Shown here in pieces: positions 9,624-19,089 of a DNA stretch of 23,530 bases; the stretch's first letter is position 1; every line of letters starts with the position of its first letter. The notes beneath the pieces are model-generated. The model saw only the letters and a list, made by a program, of their open reading frames with translations. It made no database searches and was not told where the DNA came from. Source of the stretch: Flammula alnicola (taxonomy: Eukaryota > Basidiomycota > Agaricomycetes > Agaricales > Strophariaceae); contig JADNRV010000588.1 of assembly GCA_015499995.1 (NCBI GenBank), positions 1 to 23,530 of the forward strand, written 5' to 3'. Made by a program: the position numbers and the translations under genes.

Positions 9624-10386
9624 ATGAATAGGCTCCAGGCGCCCCCTCCACCTACACCACGATCGCCTTCTCCTCCGCCCCTTTCAAATTATTCAACCCA
9701 TGGTGTAAACGACAGCGCCTGGGCATCTTCTGACTTCCTGCTGGGTGCGGGAATGGTTATCATACAAAGGAATACCCATTTGGTCGTCGTAGTGTACGAC
9801 ACGCAAAGGAAAGACTGGTTTTTTCCGCAGGGAAGAAAAAACATAGGCGAGGCACTCGAACAAACGGCTTTGAGAGAGGCCTATGAAGAGGTGAGTGTTA
9901 TCTAGTTTTGTCTTAGATGACTATCCTAATTGTAATTTCCAATGCTTGACAGGCAGGCTATCTCCCGGAGTTTATGCCTCTCTGCAATCCCTGCCGCCAG
10001 CCTGTTGCCCCACATCAGAAAGCAATCTACAACAAACAGCCTTTTAATGCGGAACCTATCTTCCTCACGCTAACTGCATGGGAGCCCCGCAGAAAGCATA
10101 GCAGAGACTGTTATGACGATGGAGCAGAATACCTCACGACTTGGTATGTCGGGGAGATAGATGAGGATGTGGTGCGTTTAATTACCACATCTTTACTGAT
10201 GACTGATGGTCATCTGCGCCTATATTATCTTAGGTTCCGAAGACTGGGACTGGCAATTATCAAAGTCATTTGCTTCCTTACGAGCAGGCTATGAAACAAG
10301 TTTCAGCCTCCGAGAAAAAGGTTCTTCACTACACAAGGACCATTTATGTCCAGACAATGAACCTGCTAGTTCAGGATGAAGACTAA
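9624..10386 (+). CDS. Nudix hydrolase (3 exons, intact)
   Basis: Exons 9624-9890, 9953-10171 and 10234-10386 are joined across two 62-bp GT-AG introns (GTGAGT...GACAG and GTGCGT...CTTAG), giving 212 aa. The Nudix box is complete, with pattern G-x5-E-x7-REAYEE-AGY. It starts at GRKNIGE (about residue 71), after DWFFPQ, and intron 1 falls between YEE and AGY. The box binds divalent metal and hydrolyses a nucleoside diphosphate linked to another moiety; the substrate cannot be told from sequence. The N-terminus is Pro/Ser-rich (about residues 5-22) and probably disordered. The C-terminal half holds WYVGEIDED and a helical tail ending LLVQDED. Length is ordinary for a fungal single-domain Nudix protein. 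No frame breaks are seen, and this is the cleanest host gene in the window along with the MYND gene. Confidence 0.88.
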
Positions 10387-11221
10387 AGCAACAACGGTAC
10401 GAATAACCCTGCTTTGAAAGTTTATAGTGCTTTACTATTCTTCTGCTAGACCCTGCTTCCGAGTCTTTGTCCGAACTCAGAGCCTGTATTACATGCATGT
10501 TAAAGTACTATTTATCATCTCCCTGTTTGCTCAACTGCCTTCCAGAACCTTAATTGCAGGGATTCCATGGGATGGCCAAGTTATATCATTATGTCAATAG
10601 AAAAACTGGTTTGTAACACTTCGTTCAATTTGTCCACTTTTTGACTTGTTTGTATTTCGAAAAATCGAGAAATTTTTATTTAAATCCAGTATCAGAAAAA
10701 TCTGGTGTGGCGATGGACGAATTGAACGAAAAGCTTCGACGACGACTCGGAACCTTGAACAAAGCCCGAGAGGATGATGATGAACGATGACGACGGTGAC
10801 GAATGAAGTTCGTTGTAGTAAGGCTGGCCCTAAATTCAACCAAACGTTCGCGTAATGACATTGACATGCCTTTCCTCTCCTTTCCTCGTCTCGCGCGATT
10901 ATACGCTGCTTGTTCCCTCCTCATCTCTCGAGTGCTGAACCGCGCGATTATACGCTGCGTCGGAGCTCGTTGACCCCTACCACCCTCTTCATCTCCTCAC
11001 CCGGAGCTTGCTGAAAGAGCTTTGTGGCTGCTGTGCCGGTCGACTCTCCCTTTGTTACGGGTTACCTGGATTGAGCAGCAGACGGCACCACCGCCGGTTC
11101 TCCTTGCAATTGGACGCGTTGAGCAGGTCTTTGGATCTGTTCCGCACCCCTCTCTCGTTCTCCGACATCCTATCCCTAATTCTTATCTCACCAACATAAC
11201 TCAATTTACTAATATTCGATC
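10387..11221. other. 835-bp gap: 3' flank of Nudix and 5' flank of the 11222 gene
   Basis: There is no supported gene. Minus-strand frames at 10594-10839 and 10676-10924 are shadows rich in Arg/Ser with no motif. The last 100 bp before 11222 are pyrimidine-rich, typical of a fungal 5' leader. An 18-bp direct repeat lies at 10892-10909 and 10941-10958. Confidence 0.45.
10892..10958. repeat. 18-bp perfect direct repeat pair
   Basis: cgcgcgattatacgctgc occurs at 10892-10909 and 10941-10958, with start-to-start spacing of 49 bp. It lies about 260-330 bp upstream of the 11222 start codon, so it could be a paired regulatory site or a local duplication. Confidence 0.7.
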
Positions 11222-12918
11222 ATGAACTCGAGCGACGCCCGGAGCCGACGGACCTTCATAGGAGAATGCCTCCTTAGCTACGCCGGGTACCTCTTCCCTC
11301 CTGTAATGCTCGACGCCCTCTGCTTCTTCTTGCCCCCATTCCAAATGGTGTCTTCCCGAGTCGTGTTGTGGAAAAAGAGGGTATGGGAGTTCTGGTCCCC
11401 AAACTCCCCTCGCATGCCTTACTATCCTGGAGTCCGCGACCCGCAAATGAATTTCGGACACAACCAGCCTCCTCACCTGCGGAGATGCGATGGACACCTA
11501 GGTCGATTCGACCCCACCGTCTCTCCTCAGCATTTCGACCCTGCGAGGCCCTGGCAGGGCTTTATCCGCCGTTGCTCGGATGAGTCCCGTCCGGAATACA
11601 GGAGTTTCCTGTTGGTTTGGCAGCTCAGCAGCCCGCCCAATAGCGGCTCCATCAAGCCGTCGTTTATCGTGGAACTTCGGGATCGCGTGGCACTAGCTTT
11701 GGTGAAAGTGGAAAGTTGGTCGGCGCTGGAGAAGATTAGACCGGACCTATGGTTGAAAAGGGTCAGGCACCCTAAAGTGGGCGATGTCAATAGGCTAGAG
11801 GAAGTCTCCGACTTCGAGAGCGCTCTCGATCTCTGCACAAGAATACAGCGTGGTATCAAGTCTCTCACAGCCTGGAGCAGAATGGCATCTACGATCGTCA
11901 CGGATTTCCGTCAGCCTGCTGGCATTCTGGGCCGGGTTGCCCCGGCTGACGACTCGATGATGGGTGTATGGCTTAACGGTTGCTCTGAGAAGGAAGGGAC
12001 CTGGCTCCTTCGACACCGTGTCCCCTGCTTCATCGTCCATGAAGCCATTGGGCTGAACGACGCGAGGGAGGCTCTGGCCCGCGTTGCCAATGCGCCCAAA
12101 ACGAATTTTGTGATGGACACCCTTGCCTCTTCCTTGCATTCCTCGGTTAACCCGATCGATATGGCCGTGCTCCTGGATGGAGGACGATTAGTCGATATAG
12201 AAATCGACATCGGCTTGGGACGACTGCCTGATACCTCCGTCGAAGATAGGGAGAGGTCTTCAGCCTTCCGTCAGGGATGGTTCGGTGGGCGCTACGTCGG
12301 TCATCTGTCGGTGCCTGGCCCATCTCGCGCTTTGCCGGCCCGACTGTGATTCAGGTTAACGGACGAATCATCCCCCCTCCTGTCATAGAGGCGAAACCTG
12401 CTGGGTCCTGGTCGAGGTGGAACGAGGAGTCATCCGAAGAGTCGGGCGCCTATCTTCAGATCCGCGGCAAGAACAACAGGGACCTGCATGGAGATCACAA
12501 GTATTACGATCGGCAGTACAAACGCTGGTTGTATCTAGAGCAGCCTTTGGCCATACCGTCACACTATGACGCGGATCCGCAAGTGTTTGGTCTCCCTGCT
12601 CCTGTGGCCAGGTACGTCGAGATGGAGAACAACACCAGTCTCGCAGAGCGTAGGACATCTATGTGGGTGTATTACAAGGAACGCCCTGCTAGGATTGATG
12701 TTGGACGGGTCTACATCCCTCCGGCCCCTGCTCCCCCACTTCCTCCAGCTCTGCCACCTCCACCCCCACCGGCTGCCCCTCTGCTGGCTGCACCTGCGCT
12801 GGCTGCACCTGCACCTGCTCCTATCTGTGTATCGGTTGCAGCCTCTGCTGCAGGCTCGTCCCTTTTTCGGTCCCGCCGCACCATCCGGTCTACTGCCTCT
12901 AGCAGTCGGCACCGCTAA
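11222..12918 (+). CDS. Lineage-specific protein with Pro/Ala-rich C-terminus
   Basis: A long frame (11222-12349) overlaps a second frame (12277-12918). A 44-bp intron at 12311-12354 (GTGCCT...TTCAG) joins them in phase 0, HLS to VNGRIIPPP, giving 550 aa. The alternative is a single frameshift near 12300, since FAGPTVIQVNGR also looks coding. The body has GVWLNGCSEKEGTWLLRHRV followed by PCFIVHEA, a pattern I recall from Agaricomycete proteins of unknown function (weak recognition). From about residue 480 the protein is dominated by Pro and Ala runs and then an Arg/Ser-rich end, probably disordered. The start ATG follows a pyrimidine-rich leader. It ends 18 bp before the proposed outer edge of the LTR, so the retroelement may have inserted just past its stop codon. 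Confidence 0.6.
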
Positions 12919-12935
12919 AGATGCTTAGTGCGGGG

Positions 12936-14686
12936 TGTGTGTGAACTACTAGATAATCAAGTAGTCGCTTTCAATAGACTTTGTAATGTCTATTAGAGAG
13001 ATACTATCAAATCCGACTTGCTTCACTTTTAAATAACTACTTTACTACACTCAAACACCCAAATCAATGTTTAGTTGACTTAGTTCGTCCAAGGGGAGGA
13101 TAATAGTTTTATAATATCGATACCTGATAGTAGGTGTGCGATAAAAGAAGGTGTTTAACTATACAACGGCTCAGGCAAGGCCTTAGGCGCGTTTATAGCC
13201 AATGGGTCGTTTTAAGTCCAATAGACTTGTGTAAATTCTGGTCTGGTACTCGGAAACTAGTGCTCTATGCACAAACTGCTAACTGATCTCGCTTTGTCTT
13301 GTTCTCCAATTGAGAAGATGGCTCTATGCCCTTTAACTTGTCTTTACTTGTCTCAAAAACTATACTTGTGGAAAGAGGCGCGCAGATGTCTGATCCGCCG
13401 ACACTACAGTCCCTTAACAATGGCCAGAGGCGCGTAGACGCTTTCGTCCACCGACACTACAGTCCAGGTCCCCAGATGTCCTTTGACAAAGGGTAGGTTT
13501 TGAACAAGTCACTTAGACAGGTTCCTTGGCTTATAACTCTCTTTACTTGTCTTGGCGAATCACTTAGACACGCGTTCTCGTCTTAACAGTTCGTTTATAT
13601 CGTTACTTGGTTTCTTTTTATATTATGGGACTCTCGCTTTGAAGCTACTTGGTACTTAGAGGTGAAACACTTAAGATATAATTCTTAAGCGCTTGTATCT
13701 CGTGGGTGGTAAATTGCTTGTGTTCTACGGTGTTACAGGGCTGCTTATATACTACTGAGACGATATATTATTACATAGACGCAATGACGAGAATATAGAG
13801 ATTTCATGGGCATTTGTGCGCGAGCGGCGGCCTTGTGGAGTACAGTTTCCGTGCTCATCCGCTCAATCATGCCTTTTTGGTTGGATCGGGAGCTCAGATC
13901 GTCGTCGGTTCGGCTAACTTAAGCGCCTAAGACTTACTCCTCCTCGACCGCGTGGTATACAGGCTCGTGACCTTTCGTTTTCATTGGTATCTTGTCCTGT
14001 CATTGGCTATAGACTGACCAGAGCATAGACGCGCTTACATTTCGTCGGAGACGCTCGGGCAATCCACGCACGTTCTGTCCGAGATAATGCTCGTGATTAG
14101 GGTTGTAACCCTTCGTCCTCTGTACCCGGTATCTTGGTACCCTCGGCGTGCATCTGGGATCTCGCTGTGTCGAGTTATGCACCCCGGAAATCTTCCTGTA
14201 CCAAGTTATTACCCGATATGGTATGTGTTCCCAATTTGGTATCCCTTTGATCCGAGCTTTGATCGGTGTTGCTACAGGCGCGTCTATGGGCGTCTGCTTT
14301 ACCCCGCTGCTCCACTGTCCTCGGTGCCTTCGGCAATGTCACGCGACCTGTCCTGTAGTGTGCCTAGATGTCCGTTCTTTTAATCTAGAGATCCGCGCCC
14401 TCGCTGTATAGGCCGGATGGTTAAGATATTACTGAAAGGCGCCTATTTCCGTACACTTCATTAGATGTATTGACTAGTATCTCAATAGTTACTAATGATA
14501 ATGTCTTTATTAAACCGCGCATTCCTCGTTATCTTGCATAGTTTCCTCTAGTCCTTAGTAGTCTTGTCATTGTAATGTCCGGACTTGTAACATTTAGACT
14601 ACATTATAAGCTTTACTAAGTGCTAAAAATAGCTCAGGTAAGAAGAATGGTAGTCCGTTCACAGCTAGCCGCTCGCGGTCTCTTCA
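12936..14686 (-). repeat. Candidate 3' LTR of the minus-strand Ty3/gypsy element
   Basis: On the minus strand a polypurine tract (14700-14687) is followed directly by TGAAGAGACCGCG. Reading on, the only nearby CA end before the neighbouring gene is at about 12936-12940 (plus-strand TGTGTGTGAACTACTAG). This gives a TG...CA segment of about 1.75 kb. It has no convincing ORF and has a minus-strand TATATAAG at 13751-13744, a reasonable U3/R promoter. Inside are two copies of a roughly 39-bp unit (13374-13412 and 13426-13465) sharing agaggcgcg and ccgacactacagtcc. The partner 5' LTR would lie beyond the right edge, so neither ends nor target duplication can be verified. Confidence 0.45.
13374..13465. 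repeat. Two-copy imperfect direct repeat, period 52 bp
   Basis: Copies at 13374-13412 and 13426-13465 share agaggcgcg at one end and ccgacactacagtcc at the other. Nearby, tcacttagaca and tttacttgtct also recur (13500-13570). They lie inside the candidate LTR. Confidence 0.6.
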
Positions 14687-14700
14687 TCTCCCCCCAACTT
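14687..14700 (-). other. Polypurine tract (minus strand) next to the candidate LTR
   Basis: The minus strand reads aagttggggggaga immediately before TG of the candidate LTR, as expected for the plus-strand primer of reverse transcription. An identical 14-mer occurs at 17765-17778. In both, actgtccc begins 22 bp after the start of the 14-mer on the plus strand. Confidence 0.55.
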
Positions 14701-15234
14701 AGATATTGACTGTCCCCAGTCAACCTTATTGCACACTATCAAGGGTCTCTCGTTCTTGTTTCTTGTTCAACATTTGCCTATGCAATCCTTTAGGAGCGCC
14801 TATGTTCTCACGGCAAAGCTTGCCGTTGTAATGAGAAGCACGGTGAAGACTTCCTGCCTAGCAAACTTTCTTAAGTTGCCAACTCGTGTTCTAAGGTCTT
14901 TCCATCCTAGGAATAGTTTCCTTAACCGTTGCTGACCCTGATCATCGTAAGCGCTTCTAATGAGTCCGCTTTCCTTGAAAGGCTACAGAACTGATTCTAT
15001 CAGGTTTTAACATATCCTGCGGCTTCTTTCTTGGTGAATGCGAAGAATCGCGCTCCATTATCATCATTCGGTTGTAGTCTGTGACTCGGTGCGGTCTCGG
15101 AAGCTTCGTCTTGGCCCGTGTATATAAACTGGACATACGCGCTCCTATAGACTCCAACACTTTCGCCCTCTCTCGCCACTACTGTCAACAACCACTTCGC
15201 TGTCCTATCCCCGCCGCTGCTTGTCATATCAGTC
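14701..15234. other. Upstream region of gene A
   Basis: No gene is supported; the frames at 14729-14935 and 14957-15236 show no motifs. It contains the putative promoter of gene A and separates it from the polypurine tract. Confidence 0.4.
15121..15128 (+). promoter_or_regulatory. TATA box of gene A
   Basis: TATATAAA lies 107 bp upstream of the gene A ATG. A pyrimidine-rich leader follows (tcgccctctctcgcc), the usual arrangement for a fungal core promoter. Confidence 0.5.
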
Positions 15235-17299
15235 ATGCCTTCTCCTCTTTATGCATCCCTGCAGCCAGCCTGGACCTTCCTCAGTCAAAAGCTGATTTGG
15301 TTTGCTCTTACCCCAGAAACTCGACACGTTTCTGCAGCTTCGCGGGTCTTGGCTCAGGTAGCCCCCCTCATGGTGCGTGCTTAGTTTCCCTTGTGTTCAT
15401 TTTATTTATGTCGTTTGTTTTATCCTAGGCCAACTACATGCCCGAGCTAGAGGCAACCGGTACCCGGGAACCTCGTGCTTGCACATATATTCGCCGATGG
15501 ATGTGGTTTTTGGCCCATGCCGCCAACGAACCTATTCCTGAGTTCGCGCGAATTGACATTTTTAATGTCACCCAAGAAGTACGCCCCCCTTTTTCTTATT
15601 CTTGTCTTCTTCAGAAAACCGCTTATCACATCCTTTGTTGTTGTAGGCAAATTTTTATCCGCTGCATGCTGATTGGGTTTCGGGCGCGGGTCTAAAATTG
15701 GCCCCTCCCTATCCTCAATTCGTTGGTGTTGCCCAGCGTCTTCTAGACGCAGAGTGGGTATCTTCCCCAGCCGTGGAAGCTGCCCAGGATCATCTTGGTA
15801 CGTCGTTTTTCTTGCCATTGTTTATCAGACCCCTCATTTCTTTCCTTTCCTTAGCTGCTATCCCAGAGATGGACCTCGGCGCTCCGCGTTTGTCGCCACC
15901 ACCGTCGCCTGCTGTTCAACCAGCGACGGAGCGCTGAGTCCCCCGGTACGTATTTTTCTTTCATTCTCATTATGTGTTGTTTAACCTGCCTTTTGGCAGC
16001 GGTATGGACTTGGGTGGCGAGAGGCAAGTCTGCCACTGCCCTTGCCGCTCCTCTTTCTGCGAGGGAGGACCCTGGGGACAGGTTGCGTTCTCTGCTCGAA
16101 CCACCCCCTCGTCCTTCCAAGACTCGCAAGGGTAAGGCGCGTGCCCGTACACCCCCATCTCCTCCTCGTGCACCGACGACTCGTGCCGCGGCTGCTCGAC
16201 TAGCGGCGGCTTCTCGTCTAGACGTCGTACAAGACCGGTGGAGACTCTAGACGTCGATCCCTCGTGCTTGCTGATCGCGCTGCGGCCGTTCGACTCGCAG
16301 ATGCCCGTCGCCAACAGGCTCTCCCTGGGGTCGCATCCAGTTCTCGGTACCTTGATTCTATCCCACTCCTCATCCTGAAGCGCAAGGTCGCTGCACTTGG
16401 CGATCCAGAATAAGCGCCCACGCTCGAGACGTCCAGAATTCCGGAGTCGGATTCGCCCCTCGAGCAAGCTCCTCGCTGAGCAGTTTACCTGCTTTGGTAA
16501 TGGCCCATGACTTTGGTGAGTCTGTTTCTTTTCTTCCTTCTTTAATCATGTATCTCATCATTGTGCCAGACACCGCCTGTGTGCACTGCGTGCCGTCTCA
16601 AGGGTTTAGAACCTGAGGAGTGCGTTGTCCACCAGGTGAACACGGCTGTGAACGGTGCACGCGGAACCGACATGGTATCTGCTCGTTCCGAGCGAAGCTC
16701 AAGGATCAAGTCCCCGAGTTCGAAGCTTCTGTGGAGGTCAGCCAGTTGTCCTTGACCAGTAAGTTCTTGCTTTTATTTCTTTTCATCTTTTCTGGCTAAT
16801 CGTGTATCTTAGATCTTCACAGTCTTTTGGCCGCCTTCATCGCACTAGTGCTTGGAATTTGGTCCAGCGGGAGTACGTTCGCCAAAGCGAGCTCGAAATG
16901 TCCGCGTTATCGCGGGAGATTTCTGGTATCTTGCATCGCTTAGTCGCGATGGACCCCGACGATTCTTTCCGGGATTTATATGTCGAGGATAACGATGCCA
17001 TGGCAGCTTTGGTCGATGTTTTGTCTGCCTCGGCTCCTGGCTCGTTGCCTACCACTGACCCTCATCCCAATTCGCGCACTACCTTGTCCGAGCTAGCTTC
17101 TTTGCTAGAGGGTGTCCCAGCCCCCAACTGGTTCCCTCGTCCTGATCATCGCTACTTGCCTCGCGCTGTCCCTCCTCAAGAGAATGTTTCCGAGGCTGGT
17201 GACGTTGCTGGCTCTGTCGACACCGACACTGCGCTCGCAGAGTTAGACGAGCTTGATGAACAGGTCGCCATTCTGGACTCTCTTACTTCGGCCAAGTAG
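15235..17299 (+). pseudogene. Gene A: multi-exon passenger gene with Cys cluster, frame-broken
   Basis: My model has exons 15235-15372, 15429-15578, 15647-15797, 15855-15945, 16000-16515, 16570-16758 and 16813-17299. All introns are GT-AG and 54-68 bp. The product begins MPSPLYASLQPAWTFLSQ. The middle is Arg/Pro/Ala-rich and basic (about 16090-16260). Exon 6 encodes a cysteine cluster, VCTACRLKG...EECVVHQV then CERCTRNRHGICSF, which looks like a metal-binding knuckle. The last exon is helical (NLVQREYVRQSELEMSALSR) with an acidic end. Frame changes or stops occur at 15935, about 16220-16250, 16411 (TAA), 16477 (TGA), about 16645 and about 16835. Two of these (16645 and 16835) are explained by loss of one base from a CC pair. 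Splice sites are all intact, so decay is recent or the breaks are assembly errors. The family is unknown; a DNA- or RNA-binding role is only a guess. The gene is antisense to pol. Confidence 0.6.
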
Positions 17300-17764
17300 G
17301 TTGGCCTTGGTAAGTCCTATCTTTCCTTCCTAGTCTAGCAATATTGACTCCCTCTTTGTAGTCATATATTCGCTTTTCTTGCACTTTCTTGGGACTTGGA
17401 CAGCTTATGTAGTATACAGCCCATTTCTTGTTATCTTTGGTGTACTAGCTTTGCTATTAGATAGTTTTTAGGGTCTATCTGTTGTAGCTTAGCTAGTGGT
17501 TGTCTTTATATCTTGTTATAATTGTAAAACCCTTGTCTTGTTGCTTGACTTGTAGTCTGACTAATCAGTTTCGCTTCAAAGATCTGCAGCTCTCCTTATA
17601 TTGCTATAAGTATCTGAGACTATCTTTTAAGCATTCCTTAAGACTTCATAGCCTCACTTGACTAGGTTTATGATGTAAAATCCGTTGTCAAATCGCAAAA
17701 TTTCGTGGTAACCATAGACGCTCTTATGCCTTGGCTGGTCGTTTGCGTACGTGCACCCTGTACC

Positions 17765-17778
17765 TCTCCCCCCAACTT
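17765..17778 (-). other. Second polypurine-like tract
   Basis: The minus strand reads aagttggggggaga, identical to 14687-14700, with the same 22-bp spacing to actgtccc (17787-17794). On the minus strand it is followed by ggtacagggtgcacg, not TG directly. It could be a central polypurine tract, the remnant of a nested element, or a conserved upstream element of genes A and B. Confidence 0.4.
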
Positions 17779-17904
17779 TAAAATCAACTGTCCCAGTTGT
17801 TCCAAGTCCATACTAGAGATCGGTTACTATGTGCGGTTCGTCCTAGAAAGTAGCGTACTGTGATCGGTTGCCCGGAACCAATTTTCACGCCCTCTGTCGT
17901 TTAA

Positions 17905-17911
17905 TATAAAA
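17905..17911 (+). promoter_or_regulatory. TATA box of gene B
   Basis: TATAAAA lies only 34 bp upstream of the first ATG of gene B, which would give an extremely short leader if it sets the transcription start. Confidence 0.45.
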
Positions 17912-17938
17912 CCCAGACATTGGACCCTAGAGCTCCCC

Positions 17939-18668
17939 ATGGCTTCTAACAACCAAGTAGACGCGTCTAACACCCCTCCTGCTTATAATCAAAACCTCCG
18001 CGACATATGGGATGGTCGCTCCCATACTACTCCCGAGGAACAAGTCGCTATCAAGGAGGCGCGGTTTACCGCTCTGTTCAACGCCGCTCACAACCTCGAC
18101 ACCGCTCAAATCGCCTTCAAGACGAGTATCCTATTCCCGAGTTTACCGCGTTCACGCAGGCTTTCGTGCGTTGCTCATTATTTATTTCCACATTCACATC
18201 TCATTTCTCATCTTACTTCGCTTAGTTGGACTACCACGACGCTGTCCCCGAGGGTACCGTCCACGGACAGGAATCCGCTGGATTCTACTGCGTTCTCAAC
18301 GGGCTTTGGTTCCGTCTAATCGGTACTCCGCGCGAGCATTTTGGTGGCGAGATGGCCGGCAAGATGTACGCGCTTATGCGTTCTCCCACTCTCCCTGCCT
18401 ATCCGCAGTCCAACACTGTACGCTTTATCATTTCCTATATGTCATTCGCTATTTAACTTTTATGGGTAACTCCTAGACCGCTCACCTGGCCTGGAAACTC
18501 GCTAGCGAAGGTGTAGACAAGGTTATCCAGCACATTGAGGATAAACGCGTAGTCTGTTACTTAGTTGGCACGCACATTCGTGCATTCCGCGACCTTCAGT
18601 TACAGCTTGCTCCTAAGCCTAGACATAGCCGTAGAGTTCCTACCCATCTCGTTCGTTACTTAGCGTAG
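17939..18668 (+). pseudogene. Gene B: small passenger gene, one frame change
   Basis: Exons 17939-18165, 18226-18417 and 18477-18668 are separated by GT-AG introns of 60 and 59 bp. The protein begins MASNNQVDASNTPPAYNQNL and continues with PEEQVAIKEARFTALFNAAH. At about 18120 the frame steps from DTAQIAFK to DEYPIPEFTAFTQAF; one missing G (AAGGAC read as AAGAC) would explain it. Exon 2 has ESAGFYCVLNGLWFRLIG and GGEMAGKMYALMRS; exon 3 has HIEDKRVVCYLVGTHIRAF and ends RYLA. The total would be about 203 aa. I recognise no domain. Phases of both introns are compatible with one continuous product apart from that step. It may be an intact gene with an assembly indel or a recently inactivated one. 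Confidence 0.62.
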
Positions 18669-19089
18669 TGTAGTGTTCCCTCGCTTGCTTGTAGATCCTT
18701 CATCAAAGTTGAAGTGACCCTATTTCCCAGAATAGTAACGATTGATTGGCGCTCTTACGAGGCACTGATTGCAAATCATTACACATCTATTAATAGAACG
18801 CGGAAATCGCTACTTGCGCACTTCGGAAAGAAAACATTTTTCATTTAGAATTGAGGGACATAGCGACGCACATCGATACAGATAGATCGACAGAAGCGTT
18901 CTCGGTCAACGCGGCCGCCTTGACAGCAATTTTACTCTGCCGTGTGGCTAAAGTTTTAACGCGTCTACAGATCGCTCGGGCTTGACAGTTTCGATCCTTA
19001 GTCCAAGTACGCTATAAAAGCTCGCGAGGACGCAGCGTTTCAACCCGCTTCAGCATCTCTGCTTGGCACCCACTGTCCTTTCTGTTACT
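18669..19089. other. Gap between genes B and C
   Basis: 421 bp without ORF, holding the gene C promoter. No repeat or RNA gene is supported. Confidence 0.45.
19013..19020 (+). promoter_or_regulatory. TATA box of gene C
   Basis: TATAAAAG lies 70 bp upstream of the gene C ATG, with a pyrimidine-rich leader between (tctctgcttggcacccactg). It is a good match to a fungal TATA promoter. Confidence 0.6.

Larger units (their letters stand above)
17300..17938. other. Gap between genes A and B
   Basis: AT-rich, no ORF. It holds the second copy of the polypurine-type 14-mer (17765-17778) and the TATA box of gene B. The region just left of the second tract (17650-17760) does not resemble the region left of the first one. 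Confidence 0.45.

Noticed and set aside
12383..12912. Minus-strand ORFs opposite the Pro/Ala-rich tail
   Set aside because: Shadows of the GC-rich repeat coding sequence on the plus strand.
13374..13465. CRISPR-like or satellite array
   Set aside because: Only two imperfect copies in a fungal LTR-like region; no array.
18740..18790. tRNA-like stem around tgattgcaaatca
   Set aside because: An anticodon-like stem is visible, but there is no B box (GTTCRANNC) and no acceptor stem.
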